The notes beneath the pieces are model-generated. The model was not told the DNA's origin, made no database searches, and worked only from the letters and a program-made list of their open reading frames with translations. The position numbers and the translations under genes were made by a program. A stretch of 11,899 nucleotides of DNA from Methanolinea sp. UBA477 (GTDB taxonomy: Archaea; Halobacteriota; Methanomicrobia; Methanomicrobiales; Methanospirillaceae): assembly GCA_002509485.1 (NCBI GenBank), contig DAWO01000080.1:1-11899 (forward strand). Reading direction: 5' to 3'. How positions within the stretch are numbered: the stretch's first letter is position 1; each line of letters opens with the position of its first letter. Positions 1 to 6,364 of the stretch are shown piece after piece.

Positions 1-681
1 TGGGCCAGGACACATGGTCCCGGCCTGGCATACCAGACCAGGAAATCTGAAACTCCACAGGTGATCAGGAAGAGGGCTGTCGCACGACTGTCATCTGTTG
101 TACACCAGATCGATGATGACCTGCGGTTCTTAAACGATATCCGGAATGTCCTGCGGAAACTCCCGCATGTCGAGGATGAGTTCACCGTGGTCATCGCCGG
201 ATACCCAAACGTCGGCAAGTCATCGTTCATCCGGCTCGTATCTTCAGCCACACCCGAAGTGGCTTCATACCCCTTCACCACAAAGGGGATCATCGTGGGC
301 CACCGGATGACCGGAAGGGAACGGATGCAGTTCATTGACACACCTGGAGTACTTGATCGGCCCGCAGAGGAGAGGAACGCAATCGAGCGCCAGGCACTGA
401 CTGCCGTGGTCAATCTTGCAGATGTCATCCTCTGCATCATCGATGCGACCGAACACTGCGGATACCCGATCGAAGAGCAGGTCCGGCTCATCCACGAGAT
501 CGAATCGCTGACTGACGCTCCGGTTTTGGTGGTGGCAAACAAGTCGGATCTCGTCTATTTTGATGGATACCTGAACATGTCCACTGAGACCGGTGAAGGG
601 ATCAGCGAGGTCGTCGACACGCTGATGGGATACCGCGAAAAGAAGGTCTCAGATGAGAAGGGTGAGGGCGAACCCTGCTAA
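1..681 (+). CDS. NOG1-like GTP-binding protein, 5' end outside the window
   Basis: The 3' part of a TRAFAC-class GTPase of the archaeal NOG1/OBG-like group; such proteins are generally linked to large ribosomal subunit assembly. The reading frame is open to the first base of the window, and the residues before the GTG at 61 (reading ...AYQTRKSETPQ) look like family sequence, so the gene starts upstream and 61 is not its start. Visible motifs: G1 GYPNVGKSS (nt 199-225), the switch-region TTKG followed by VGH (nt 277-303), G3 DTPG (nt 337-348), then LDRP and ERN typical of NOG1, G4 NKSD (nt 538-549), and a G5-like STETGEG (nt 580-600). The helical stretch before G1 matches the NOG1 N-terminal bundle. 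The stop TAA is at 679-681, and the last 33 bp overlap the end of the convergent protease gene. Family assignment is firm; the cellular role is inferred from the family. Confidence 0.88.
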   Translation, partial: WARTHGPGLAYQTRKSETPQVIRKRAVARLSSVVHQIDDDLRFLNDIRNVLRKLPHVEDEFTVVIAGYPNVGKSSFIRLVSSATPEVASYPFTTKGIIVGHRMTGRERMQFIDTPGVLDRPAEERNAIERQALTAVVNLADVILCIIDATEHCGYPIEEQVRLIHEIESLTDAPVLVVANKSDLVYFDGYLNMSTETGEGISEVVDTLMGYREKKVSDEKGEGEPC

Positions 682-1536
682 AAAACCTGTGATTGCGCCT
701 CCGTTTATTGGTGGAAGCCCGGCCTGCGCCTTTCCTCTCTGAACGTATACGAGAAGGATGGCAAGCCCAACAACCGATCCGGCTATTGTACCGATCGCGG
801 GAAGATTGATGAATCCCCATACCTGCCCTCCAAGGAAGATGTTTGCCGAGACGACCAGTATTGAGGGCATGATGAGATCTCCCATTCCGATGATATAGGC
901 GGCACGCTCACCTTCACCGATATTGCCCACTCCGTCCCGACGGTAACTGTAGTCCCGGTGTTTCGGGACGACGAACAGGATCGGTGCCTTGATATCCACC
1001 ACTCCTTCTGCAAGCGTGATCATGTGCTTTGTCTTGTATACCGAGAGGGCGTCGTAGACTGCAAGTATGGTGAGCAGTAATATCACCGGCAGAATATCCA
1101 GCGATATGCCGAATATGGAAGCCGCTCCTGCTGCGATAAGTATTCCGAGAATGTCAATGACGTACCACTCGGGGTAGAGGTATAAAACGGCGGTTGCTGC
1201 TATCGAGAAGACGAGAGTGGCTGCAGTCGCATGCACCGCGTTGGAGAAGACGTACAGGGAAATGGCACTGAATATGTACAGGAATGTAAAGAAGATGGAT
1301 ACTCCGATGATTATACCGATCAGTTTCTTCAACCGGTATTTTATGAGGAGGAGGAGGAATGCGGTAAAGATCAGCAGGAGCATGATAAATACCAGGGGGT
1401 TTGCCACTGACGACGGGTCTTCAAAAGCTGCTATCCCCGCGTCCTTCATCGGCAGGGAGAGGAGAAGCGCTCCCAGTTCAACCAGCACGAGCATTGCAGG
1501 CATGCTGATGAGGGGCAGTTTTTTGGCTAATTCCAT
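649..1536 (-). CDS. Presenilin/SPP-type intramembrane aspartic protease (PSH, family A22)
   Basis: A 295-residue polytopic membrane protein, nearly all hydrophobic, with about nine predicted membrane helices. It carries the two signatures of GxGD intramembrane aspartic proteases: YD (Tyr161-Asp162) and GMGD (Asp220). The third motif, PAL in presenilin, is replaced here by P275-P276-I277 in the last helix. From memory, the M. marisnigri homologue whose structure was solved also has its catalytic aspartates at 162 and 220, so this is probably a close orthologue. The family cleaves transmembrane segments within the bilayer; the natural archaeal substrate is unknown to me. A polar loop at residues about 190-212 separates the two catalytic helices, as in the family. 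There is no clear ribosome site before ATG 1536, and the TATA-like element at 1567-1574 predicts a leader of only about 9 nt. The 3' end overlaps the convergent GTPase gene. Confidence 0.9.
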   Translation of the reverse strand: MELAKKLPLISMPAMLVLVELGALLLSLPMKDAGIAAFEDPSSVANPLVFIMLLLIFTAFLLLLIKYRLKKLIGIIIGVSIFFTFLYIFSAISLYVFSNAVHATAATLVFSIAATAVLYLYPEWYVIDILGILIAAGAASIFGISLDILPVILLLTILAVYDALSVYKTKHMITLAEGVVDIKAPILFVVPKHRDYSYRRDGVGNIGEGERAAYIIGMGDLIMPSILVVSANIFLGGQVWGFINLPAIGTIAGSVVGLAILLVYVQRGKAQAGLPPINGGAITGFLAGFALTLLI

Positions 1537-1565
1537 GAAATCCGGGCTCCAGTGATGATAGGTAG

Positions 1566-1575
1566 TTTAATTAAT
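1566..1575. promoter_or_regulatory. Palindromic TATA-like element, probable bidirectional promoter
   Basis: The 8-bp palindrome TTAATTAA (1567-1574) lies in the 60-bp gap between the divergent protease and small membrane protein genes. Read rightward, a start about 26 nt from its centre falls at about 1596, next to ATG 1597. Read leftward it falls at about 1545, 9 nt before ATG 1536. Both genes could therefore use this one element with leaderless or nearly leaderless transcripts. This is inferred from spacing and composition; no transcript data are available. Confidence 0.5.
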
Positions 1576-1596
1576 GGGTGCTCATCATCTAAAAAC

Positions 1597-1911
1597 ATGA
1601 ATATAAGTGAGTATATCGGGGATATAATACTCCTCATGGTGCTGGTTGTCTCAACCCTCCTTCTCGCCACAAACCAGAACTTTACTCCTCAAAACACACT
1701 CGCTCTTCTTCTGATCGTGCTCTCGCTCGGTGGGCTGATGGTCATCATTCATTATTCGATCACGAGGATCGAGAGAGAGATGATAAATCGCGAGAGGATG
1801 ATAAGGGTCAACCTCGAAGAGATCTCGTTGAAGATGGCTCAGAAGTACGACAGCACCATAGCACATGTTGACGGGGTTGTCGAGGAATTCTCAAAGCGGG
1901 TGTATCGCTAA
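1597..1911 (+). CDS. Small two-helix membrane protein with a C-terminal helical tail
   Basis: A 104-residue protein I do not recognise by family. Two hydrophobic segments, residues about 9-25 and 35-53, are joined by a short polar turn (TNQNFTPQNT). A charged tail from about 55 to 104, rich in Glu, Arg, Met and Ile, looks helical and possibly coiled-coil. The frame is open back to an ATG at 1552, but that start lies upstream of the TATA-like element at 1567-1574; ATG 1597 fits a leaderless start and is preferred. Only 24 nt separate its stop from fen, so the two may be co-transcribed. It diverges from the intramembrane protease gene and probably shares its promoter. A link to the protease (partner or substrate) is speculation from position only. 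The region is visibly more AT-rich than its neighbours. Confidence 0.7.
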   Translation: MNISEYIGDIILLMVLVVSTLLLATNQNFTPQNTLALLLIVLSLGGLMVIIHYSITRIEREMINRERMIRVNLEEISLKMAQKYDSTIAHVDGVVEEFSKRVYR

Positions 1912-1935
1912 TAAACCAGGGATCATGGGGAAAGG

Positions 1936-2937
1936 ATGGGCGTAGCACTTCGTGAAATCCTCGTGGATTATAAGGTATCGGTAACATGGGAGACGCTTGG
2001 GGGGATCGCGGCCGTCGATGCTCATAATGCCCTGTACCAGTTCCTGAGCATCATACGCCAGCCCGATGGCACTCCTTTGATGGATTCCCGGGGAAGGGTG
2101 ACGTCGCACCTGTCGGGAATCCTCTTCAGGACAGCCAACTTTATTGAAAAAGGGATCCGGCCGGTATTCGTCTTCGATGGAAGACCCCCTGGTTTCAAGG
2201 AGGAGACCATAGAACAGAGACGTGCGGTCAGGAGGGAGGCAGACGAACGGTGGCGCCAGGCACTTGAACAGGGTGATGTGGAGGAGGCATACAAGCAGGC
2301 ACGATCTTCGTCAAGAATCGATGAAGAGGTGATAAAGACATCAAAGGCCCTGCTCAAACTCATGGGTCTTCCTTTCGTTGATGCTCCAAGTGAAGGCGAA
2401 GCCCAGGCGGCATACATGGTCAGGGAGGGTGAAGCGCAGTATGTGGTCTCCCAGGACTATGATACCCTGCTCTTCGGGGCGCCGGTTCTCGTCAGGAACC
2501 TTGCCGTGAGTGGCAAAAGGCGCATGAGAGGAAGGACCGTGACGGTCTCTCCTGAAAGGCTCCTGTTGCCTGATATACTCAATGGCCTCTCCATCTCCCG
2601 GCAGGATCTCATCCGGCTGGCCATCCTGGTAGGAACGGACTTCAACCCCGGTGCCCGGGGGATCGGTGCGAAGACCGCGCTCAAGGTTATCAGGCAGGGA
2701 GAATTCGACAGGGTGGCTGAAGAGAAGATGGCTGGAACAGATACCGAAAAGATCCTGGATTTTTTTGAAAATCCCCCTGTAACCAACGATTATTCGCTTG
2801 AATGGGGCCCGCCGGACGAAGACGCCATTACCGGGATGCTCTGTGACGATTTTGATTTTTCACCGGAGAGGGTGAGAAGATCCCTGGAAGGCCTGAAGGT
2901 GACCGGCAGGCAAAAGACTCTTGATTCATGGTTCTGA
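1936..2937 (+). CDS. fen: Flap endonuclease 1 (FEN1, XPG/Rad2 family)
   Basis: Structure-specific 5' nuclease that removes RNA-primed Okazaki flaps and acts in base excision repair. The 333-residue length is typical of archaeal FEN1. The N-domain starts with MGV and has the metal ligand Asp28 (AVDAHN) and Asp81 (FVFDG). The helical-arch region runs about 88-130. The I-domain has Glu153 and Glu155 (PSEGEAQAA), Asp174 and Asp176 (SQDYDTLLFG) and Asp235 (VGTDF), followed by the DNA-binding helix-turn region GARGIGAKTA (239-248). The C-terminus ends in a PCNA-binding PIP box, QKTLDSWF (326-333). All catalytic carboxylates are present, so it should be active. The start ATG is fixed by the conserved MGV N-terminus; a purine-rich GGGGAAAGG precedes it, and an ATG at 1925 is out of frame. 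Convergent with the CDP-alcohol phosphotransferase gene across 27 bp. Confidence 0.97.
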   Translation: MGVALREILVDYKVSVTWETLGGIAAVDAHNALYQFLSIIRQPDGTPLMDSRGRVTSHLSGILFRTANFIEKGIRPVFVFDGRPPGFKEETIEQRRAVRREADERWRQALEQGDVEEAYKQARSSSRIDEEVIKTSKALLKLMGLPFVDAPSEGEAQAAYMVREGEAQYVVSQDYDTLLFGAPVLVRNLAVSGKRRMRGRTVTVSPERLLLPDILNGLSISRQDLIRLAILVGTDFNPGARGIGAKTALKVIRQGEFDRVAEEKMAGTDTEKILDFFENPPVTNDYSLEWGPPDEDAITGMLCDDFDFSPERVRRSLEGLKVTGRQKTLDSWF

Positions 2938-2964
2938 TCGCCATCAGCCTTACCAGGACAGGGC

Positions 2965-3585
2965 CTATCTCATCTTCTTCCAGACGTGCATAAATCGTTG
3001 AATGGCGGTAAAATGCCCGAGTATCCCAAATATCAGGAGAAGCCACCCCAGGTAGGGAAGTCCGTATACGCCCCCCGGGATCATGATATCCAGTATCCCT
3101 GCCACGAGCAGGAGGACAAGTCGATCGGCCCTCCCGAGCACACCCCCGTAAAACCGCCCCACTCCGACCGCCTGCGCCTGGGTGCCCAGGTAGGATGACA
3201 TCAGGACTCCGGTGAGCGCAAAGACGCCTATGTACGCAACAATTTCGGGGGGATACTGCCATGTTGAAAAACCTCCGGCGAAGATACCGACAATGATGAA
3301 GATGTCCGCATACCTGTCGACGGAATGGTCGAAAAAGTCCCCGAACGGGCCCTGTGTATTCTTTGCCCGGGCAATCGCACCGTCCAGTGCATCAAAGACA
3401 GCGTTGCAGAGCACCAGGAATGTTGCGGCCAGGATGTTTCCAAAGTAGTAGGAGAAGCCTGCACAGACAGCCGCCAGAAAAGATGCTACAGTCAGTGAAT
3501 TGGGGGTGATACCAAGCCGTATGCAGACAGAGACGGCCGGGTCCATGATCCCTTTCACCTTTGGTCTGAACTGGTCGAGAGTCAT
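2965..3585 (-). CDS. CDP-alcohol phosphotransferase, probably archaetidylinositol phosphate synthase
   Basis: A 206-residue integral membrane enzyme that joins a CDP-archaeol-type lipid to a polar alcohol to make ether phospholipid head groups. The full family signature D-x2-DG-x2-AR-x8-G-x3-D-x3-D is present: Asp65, Asp68-Gly69, Ala72-Arg73, Gly82, Asp86 and Asp90. The N-terminal MTLDQFR and LGITPNSLT resemble archaetidylinositol phosphate synthases, which use inositol-phosphate, but archaetidylglycerol-phosphate or archaetidylserine synthase cannot be ruled out from motifs alone. About five to six membrane segments are visible, for example at 33-63, 92-106, 115-130, 150-170 and 175-192. The start ATG overlaps the stop of the upstream kinase gene as ATGA (3582-3585), indicating translational coupling; it is the last gene of its cluster. 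Confidence 0.88.
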   Translation of the reverse strand: MTLDQFRPKVKGIMDPAVSVCIRLGITPNSLTVASFLAAVCAGFSYYFGNILAATFLVLCNAVFDALDGAIARAKNTQGPFGDFFDHSVDRYADIFIIVGIFAGGFSTWQYPPEIVAYIGVFALTGVLMSSYLGTQAQAVGVGRFYGGVLGRADRLVLLLVAGILDIMIPGGVYGLPYLGWLLLIFGILGHFTAIQRFMHVWKKMR

Positions 3586-4094
3586 AGGCTGGTTCCCAGG
3601 TAATCTGACCAGTCGATCTCGCCAAATGACGGGGGGATCTCTCCCCTGACAAACATCTCAATCATATCGGAGCATTCCAGGACACTCTTATCTGTTGTGT
3701 CCAGTTCATAAATCTGTCTCGCCTCGAACCCTTCGAGACATTCGATCAGGATGAGATCGATGGCCTCGGCCTCGGCGTTCTCTCTCACCTTCGCCCCGGG
3801 ATACCCCCGTCTCATGAGCCTGTCCGCCAGCACGTCCGGGCGGCACCGGAGTACCACGATCAGGTCACATGGGAGGAGGTGGGCAAGATGCCCCTCGACA
3901 AACCCTTCTACCGGCGAAAACTCGCTGGCCCAGCTCTCTTCATCGATAACGACCGTGTCACGTTCTTCGTCTCTTTCAAGCCGGTACGGCTCTGTCGTCT
4001 CTGTGAGCCGGACCACGGTGTAGCCCCTCGAGGAGAGTTCCTCTCCCACCGATGATTTTCCTGTTCCCGGTGTCCCGGTAATACCGTACATCAT
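3582..4094 (-). CDS. AK6/Fap7-like adenylate kinase family P-loop protein
   Basis: A 170-residue P-loop NTPase of the archaeal putative adenylate kinase (AK6/Fap7) family. Walker A is GTPGTGKS (residues 7-14) immediately at the N-terminus. Other family marks are VIDEESW (49-55), GFVEGHLAHLLP (64-75, the usual HLAH-type segment), the LID-like RLMRRGY (92-98), KVRENAEAEA (102-111) and YELDTT (129-134). Known members have adenylate kinase or ATPase activity, and the eukaryotic and archaeal Fap7 proteins act in small-subunit ribosome maturation. I chose the ATG at 4094 because it makes an ATGA overlap with the stop of the aminotransferase gene; the next ATG at 4091 is equally compatible with the family N-terminus. 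The frame is open to 4127, but those codons lie inside the aminotransferase gene. The 3' end overlaps the next start. Confidence 0.85.
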   Translation of the reverse strand: MMYGITGTPGTGKSSVGEELSSRGYTVVRLTETTEPYRLERDEERDTVVIDEESWASEFSPVEGFVEGHLAHLLPCDLIVVLRCRPDVLADRLMRRGYPGAKVRENAEAEAIDLILIECLEGFEARQIYELDTTDKSVLECSDMIEMFVRGEIPPSFGEIDWSDYLGTSL

Positions 4095-5191
4095 ATGCTG
4101 TTGATCACGTTCAGGAAGAGCTCGCATTCCCAGTCCTCCCCGACACTCACCCTGATATAGTGGTCGTCCAGGCCCTTGAAACTCCGGCAGGACCTGACGA
4201 TGACACCCTTTTCTGCAAGTTTTTCAGTCATCACGTCGCCGGAACAGGGTGATACATCCACGAGCACGAAGTTTCCTCCTGACGGGAGGATCGGAAAGGA
4301 ACACTCTCGTATATACCTGTCTCTCCATTCTCTCACTCTCCGGACAATGCGTTCGACATGCCCGCGATCTCCGAGAGCGGAGACGGCAGCTGCGGCAGAC
4401 ACACTGTTCAGAGAAAACGGCGTAGCTGCCCTCCTGTAATATGGCAGGATCCAGCCGGGGACAAATGCATATCCCACGCGGAGCCCGGCCATGGAGAATG
4501 CCTTGGACATGGTCCGCCCGATGACGAGGTTGTCGAACCGTTCCATGAGAGGCCGGTAGTCCTGGTCGGAAAATTCCACGTAGGCATTGTCGAGAAAGAG
4601 GATACCCTCGATCTCTTCCAGTATACCGGCAATGTCATCCGGCGATGTCTCGTTACCGGTGGGATTGTTCGGGGTGCAGAGAAATGAGAGCCTGGCATGG
4701 CGGGCTTTTTGTATGAACCTCCCGACATCCACGTTGAAACTGCCATCCCGCGGCACCCTGACCACCGTCCCGCCCTGGGCGATGGTGGCCAGCTCGTAGA
4801 ATGAGAAGGTCGGCACCGATATGACAACAGGATCGCCGGCATTCACGAGGAGCCGGAGCAGTGTCTCGATTAGACCATCCATCCCTGCGCCCGTGACGAA
4901 GTGGTTCCAGCCATGGTACTGGCCAAGCATGGCTTTTAGTTCCCCCATATTCTCATCCGGGTACCGGTTCACCTCCTGCAGTGCCCTGCACCCTTCCTCG
5001 ATCACCTCTCTCTCCGGAGGCTGTGGGTTTTCGTTGCTTGCCAGCCTGGCAACGCGTTGCAGTCCGTGTTCGCGGGCGATCTCCTCGGCTTTCCGGGCAA
5101 ATACGTACCCTTCACCGATGAAACACTCTCTCACCAGTAATTCAGGGTTTATTCCTGGTAATCTGTAGCTACCCTGTGGATCTACCGCCAT
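4091..5191 (-). CDS. hisC: Histidinol-phosphate aminotransferase (HisC-like, PLP fold type I)
   Basis: A 366-residue class I/II aminotransferase. HisC converts imidazole-acetol phosphate and glutamate to histidinol phosphate. Visible marks: SNENP (52-56), GAGMDGLIETLL (101-112) at the cofactor phosphate region, TPNNPTGN (173-180), FLDNAY (199-204, Asp201 and Tyr204), the PLP lysine Lys230 in GRTMSKAFS with AGLRVGY following (Arg237), and GGNFVLV (305-311) near the C-terminus. The frame is open to 5290, but the first 33 codons span a T-tract and the TATA-like element at 5222-5232, so ATG 5191 is the likely start. No strong ribosome site is visible and the predicted leader is about 10 nt. No other his gene is in the window and the partners here are a kinase and a lipid enzyme. 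A related aminotransferase such as threonine-phosphate decarboxylase (CobD) is the main alternative. Confidence 0.75.
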   Translation of the reverse strand: MAVDPQGSYRLPGINPELLVRECFIGEGYVFARKAEEIAREHGLQRVARLASNENPQPPEREVIEEGCRALQEVNRYPDENMGELKAMLGQYHGWNHFVTGAGMDGLIETLLRLLVNAGDPVVISVPTFSFYELATIAQGGTVVRVPRDGSFNVDVGRFIQKARHARLSFLCTPNNPTGNETSPDDIAGILEEIEGILFLDNAYVEFSDQDYRPLMERFDNLVIGRTMSKAFSMAGLRVGYAFVPGWILPYYRRAATPFSLNSVSAAAAVSALGDRGHVERIVRRVREWRDRYIRECSFPILPSGGNFVLVDVSPCSGDVMTEKLAEKGVIVRSCRSFKGLDDHYIRVSVGEDWECELFLNVINSI

Positions 5192-5221
5192 ATCAACTAT
5201 CCACACAAGCTCTGTATCCAA

Positions 5222-5232
5222 TCTAAATAATT
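5222..5232 (-). promoter_or_regulatory. TATA-like promoter element for the hisC-kinase-phosphotransferase cluster
   Basis: On the minus strand the AT-rich AATTATTTAGA sits about 36 nt before ATG 5191, predicting a transcript start near 5201 and a very short leader. It lies downstream of the radA terminator tracts, as expected for an independent unit. Assigned by composition and spacing only. Confidence 0.5.
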
Positions 5233-5265
5233 CCGTCGCTGGAAAGAGGAGCCACGGATTTTTGT

Positions 5266-5302
5266 AAAAAAATGCAGGAGGCCGGGCCACCGCAGAAAAA
5301 AA
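5266..5302 (-). terminator. T-tract terminator after radA
   Basis: Two runs of seven T on the minus strand, at 5296-5302 and 5266-5272, follow the radA stop (5313-5315). Archaeal RNA polymerase stops on oligo-T without needing a hairpin, and I see no strong stem here. The first tract begins only 10 nt after the stop codon. Confidence 0.65.
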
Positions 5303-5312
5303 CCGATGCCTG

Positions 5313-6284
5313 TCAGCAGGGCTTCAGTCCCGCTTCTTCGACCATGAATGTCGCTTCGCCTTCGGGAAGATTGGGGCTGTCCACGAGACGGGCGATACGT
5401 TTCCCACCCTTGCTCTTCCGCAGGTAGATACGGAACGTCGCCGTGTGACCGACGATATTTCCCCCGATAGGCTTGGTCGGGTCGCCGAAGAAGACTGCGG
5501 GGTTCGACATCACCTGGTTGGTGACGAGCCCCACGGCATTGTTCTCATCAATGAGCTTGAACAACTCGTGGAGGTGCCTGTTCAGTTTCTGCTGCCTGGT
5601 GGCAAGTGTCCCTCTTCCTGCGTACTCGGACCTGAAGTGCGAGGTGAGTGAATCGATTATGAAGAGTCTGACCGGTCTTCCGGACTCCTTCATCTCGGCT
5701 GCACGTCCCTTTGCACTATCGACCAGAAGCATCTGGTGGTCCGAGGTATGTGCACGTGCGACGTGGATGTTCTCGAGGAAATCAGCAGGATCTGCGTCGA
5801 TTCCGAGGCCGTGCACCATCTGTTCGATACGCTCGGGCCTGAACGTGTTCTCCGTATCGATATAGATGGCACTTCCGTTCAGGCCACCGGCATCTTCGTC
5901 CAGCTGCACGTTCACCGCCATCTGGTGAACGATCTGGCTCTTTCCGGAACCGAACTCGCCATAGAGCTCCGTTATTGCCTGCGTCTCGAGACCTCCCCCG
6001 AGGAGACCATCGAGCTCGGGAACCAGGGTCCGGAGTTTCCGGATCTCCTTTCTCTGTTCAAATACATCTTTTCCGGTTCTGAATCCGGCTAAGTCGACCA
6101 TCTCCCTCGCGGCGCGGATCATCTTCTTTGCCGTCGATTCTCCGATCTCTGCAGTCTCGGCCAGGTCGGCGGAGGTCGCGGTGGCGATATTTTCCACCGA
6201 GAGAAATCCGGCTTCACGGAGTTTTTCGGCCGTGGTCGGTCCCACGCCAGGGAGGTCTTCCAGTTCCAGGGGTCCTTGGGTCAT
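5313..6284 (-). CDS. radA: DNA repair and recombination protein RadA
   Basis: Archaeal RecA/Rad51-family recombinase, 323 residues, which forms filaments on single-stranded DNA and drives strand exchange. The N-terminal helix-hairpin-helix domain spans about 6-62 (LEDLPGVGPTTAEKL). The linker GFRTGKDVFEQR (67-78) carries the subunit-interface phenylalanine. The core has Walker A GEFGSGKSQ (109-117), Walker B LFIID (207-211), the QQKLNRHLHEL segment (231-241) and the L2-region NQVMSNP (256-262), followed by GGNIVGHTATFR. No intein is present. The frame is open to 6329, but ATG 6284 is chosen because GAGGTGAT lies 6 nt before it and the protein then begins at the usual family length. It sits 80 nt after rpa on the same strand, with its own TATA-like element, and ends at a T-tract terminator. 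Confidence 0.97.
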   Translation of the reverse strand: MTQGPLELEDLPGVGPTTAEKLREAGFLSVENIATATSADLAETAEIGESTAKKMIRAAREMVDLAGFRTGKDVFEQRKEIRKLRTLVPELDGLLGGGLETQAITELYGEFGSGKSQIVHQMAVNVQLDEDAGGLNGSAIYIDTENTFRPERIEQMVHGLGIDADPADFLENIHVARAHTSDHQMLLVDSAKGRAAEMKESGRPVRLFIIDSLTSHFRSEYAGRGTLATRQQKLNRHLHELFKLIDENNAVGLVTNQVMSNPAVFFGDPTKPIGGNIVGHTATFRIYLRKSKGGKRIARLVDSPNLPEGEATFMVEEAGLKPC

Positions 6285-6290
6285 AATCTG

Positions 6291-6298
6291 ATCACCTC
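6291..6298 (-). promoter_or_regulatory. Strong ribosome binding site of radA
   Basis: GAGGTGAT on the minus strand is a full match to the archaeal 16S 3' end complement and lies 6 nt before ATG 6284. It decides the radA start against the in-frame ATG at 6329, which has no such site. Confidence 0.8.
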
Positions 6299-6326
6299 TG
6301 TCAGAGAGATACGTAATCTGCGCTCC

Positions 6327-6336
6327 CATATATCTT
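6327..6336 (-). promoter_or_regulatory. TATA-like promoter element of radA
   Basis: AAGATATATG on the minus strand lies in the 80-nt gap between rpa and radA. A start about 26 nt downstream (near 6306) would give a leader of about 20 nt that just includes the ribosome site. It suggests radA can be transcribed apart from dapL-lysA-rpa. Confidence 0.55.
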
Positions 6337-6364
6337 GGGGGCCGTGCACTGTGAAAGTGTCGGA

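Noticed and set aside
61..63. GTG as start of the GTPase gene
   Set aside because: The frame stays open to the window edge with plausible family sequence, so the true start lies upstream.
2934..2947. Inverted repeat CTGAT-CGCC-ATCAG after fen as a terminator
   Set aside because: The stem is only 5 bp with no T-tract, and the repeat overlaps the fen stop region; too weak to call.
5192..5290. N-terminal extension of the HisC-like protein
   Set aside because: It spans a T-tract and the probable TATA element, and the residues do not look like an aminotransferase.
6346..6358. Short inverted repeat after the rpa stop
   Set aside because: A 4-bp stem without a following T-tract is expected by chance.
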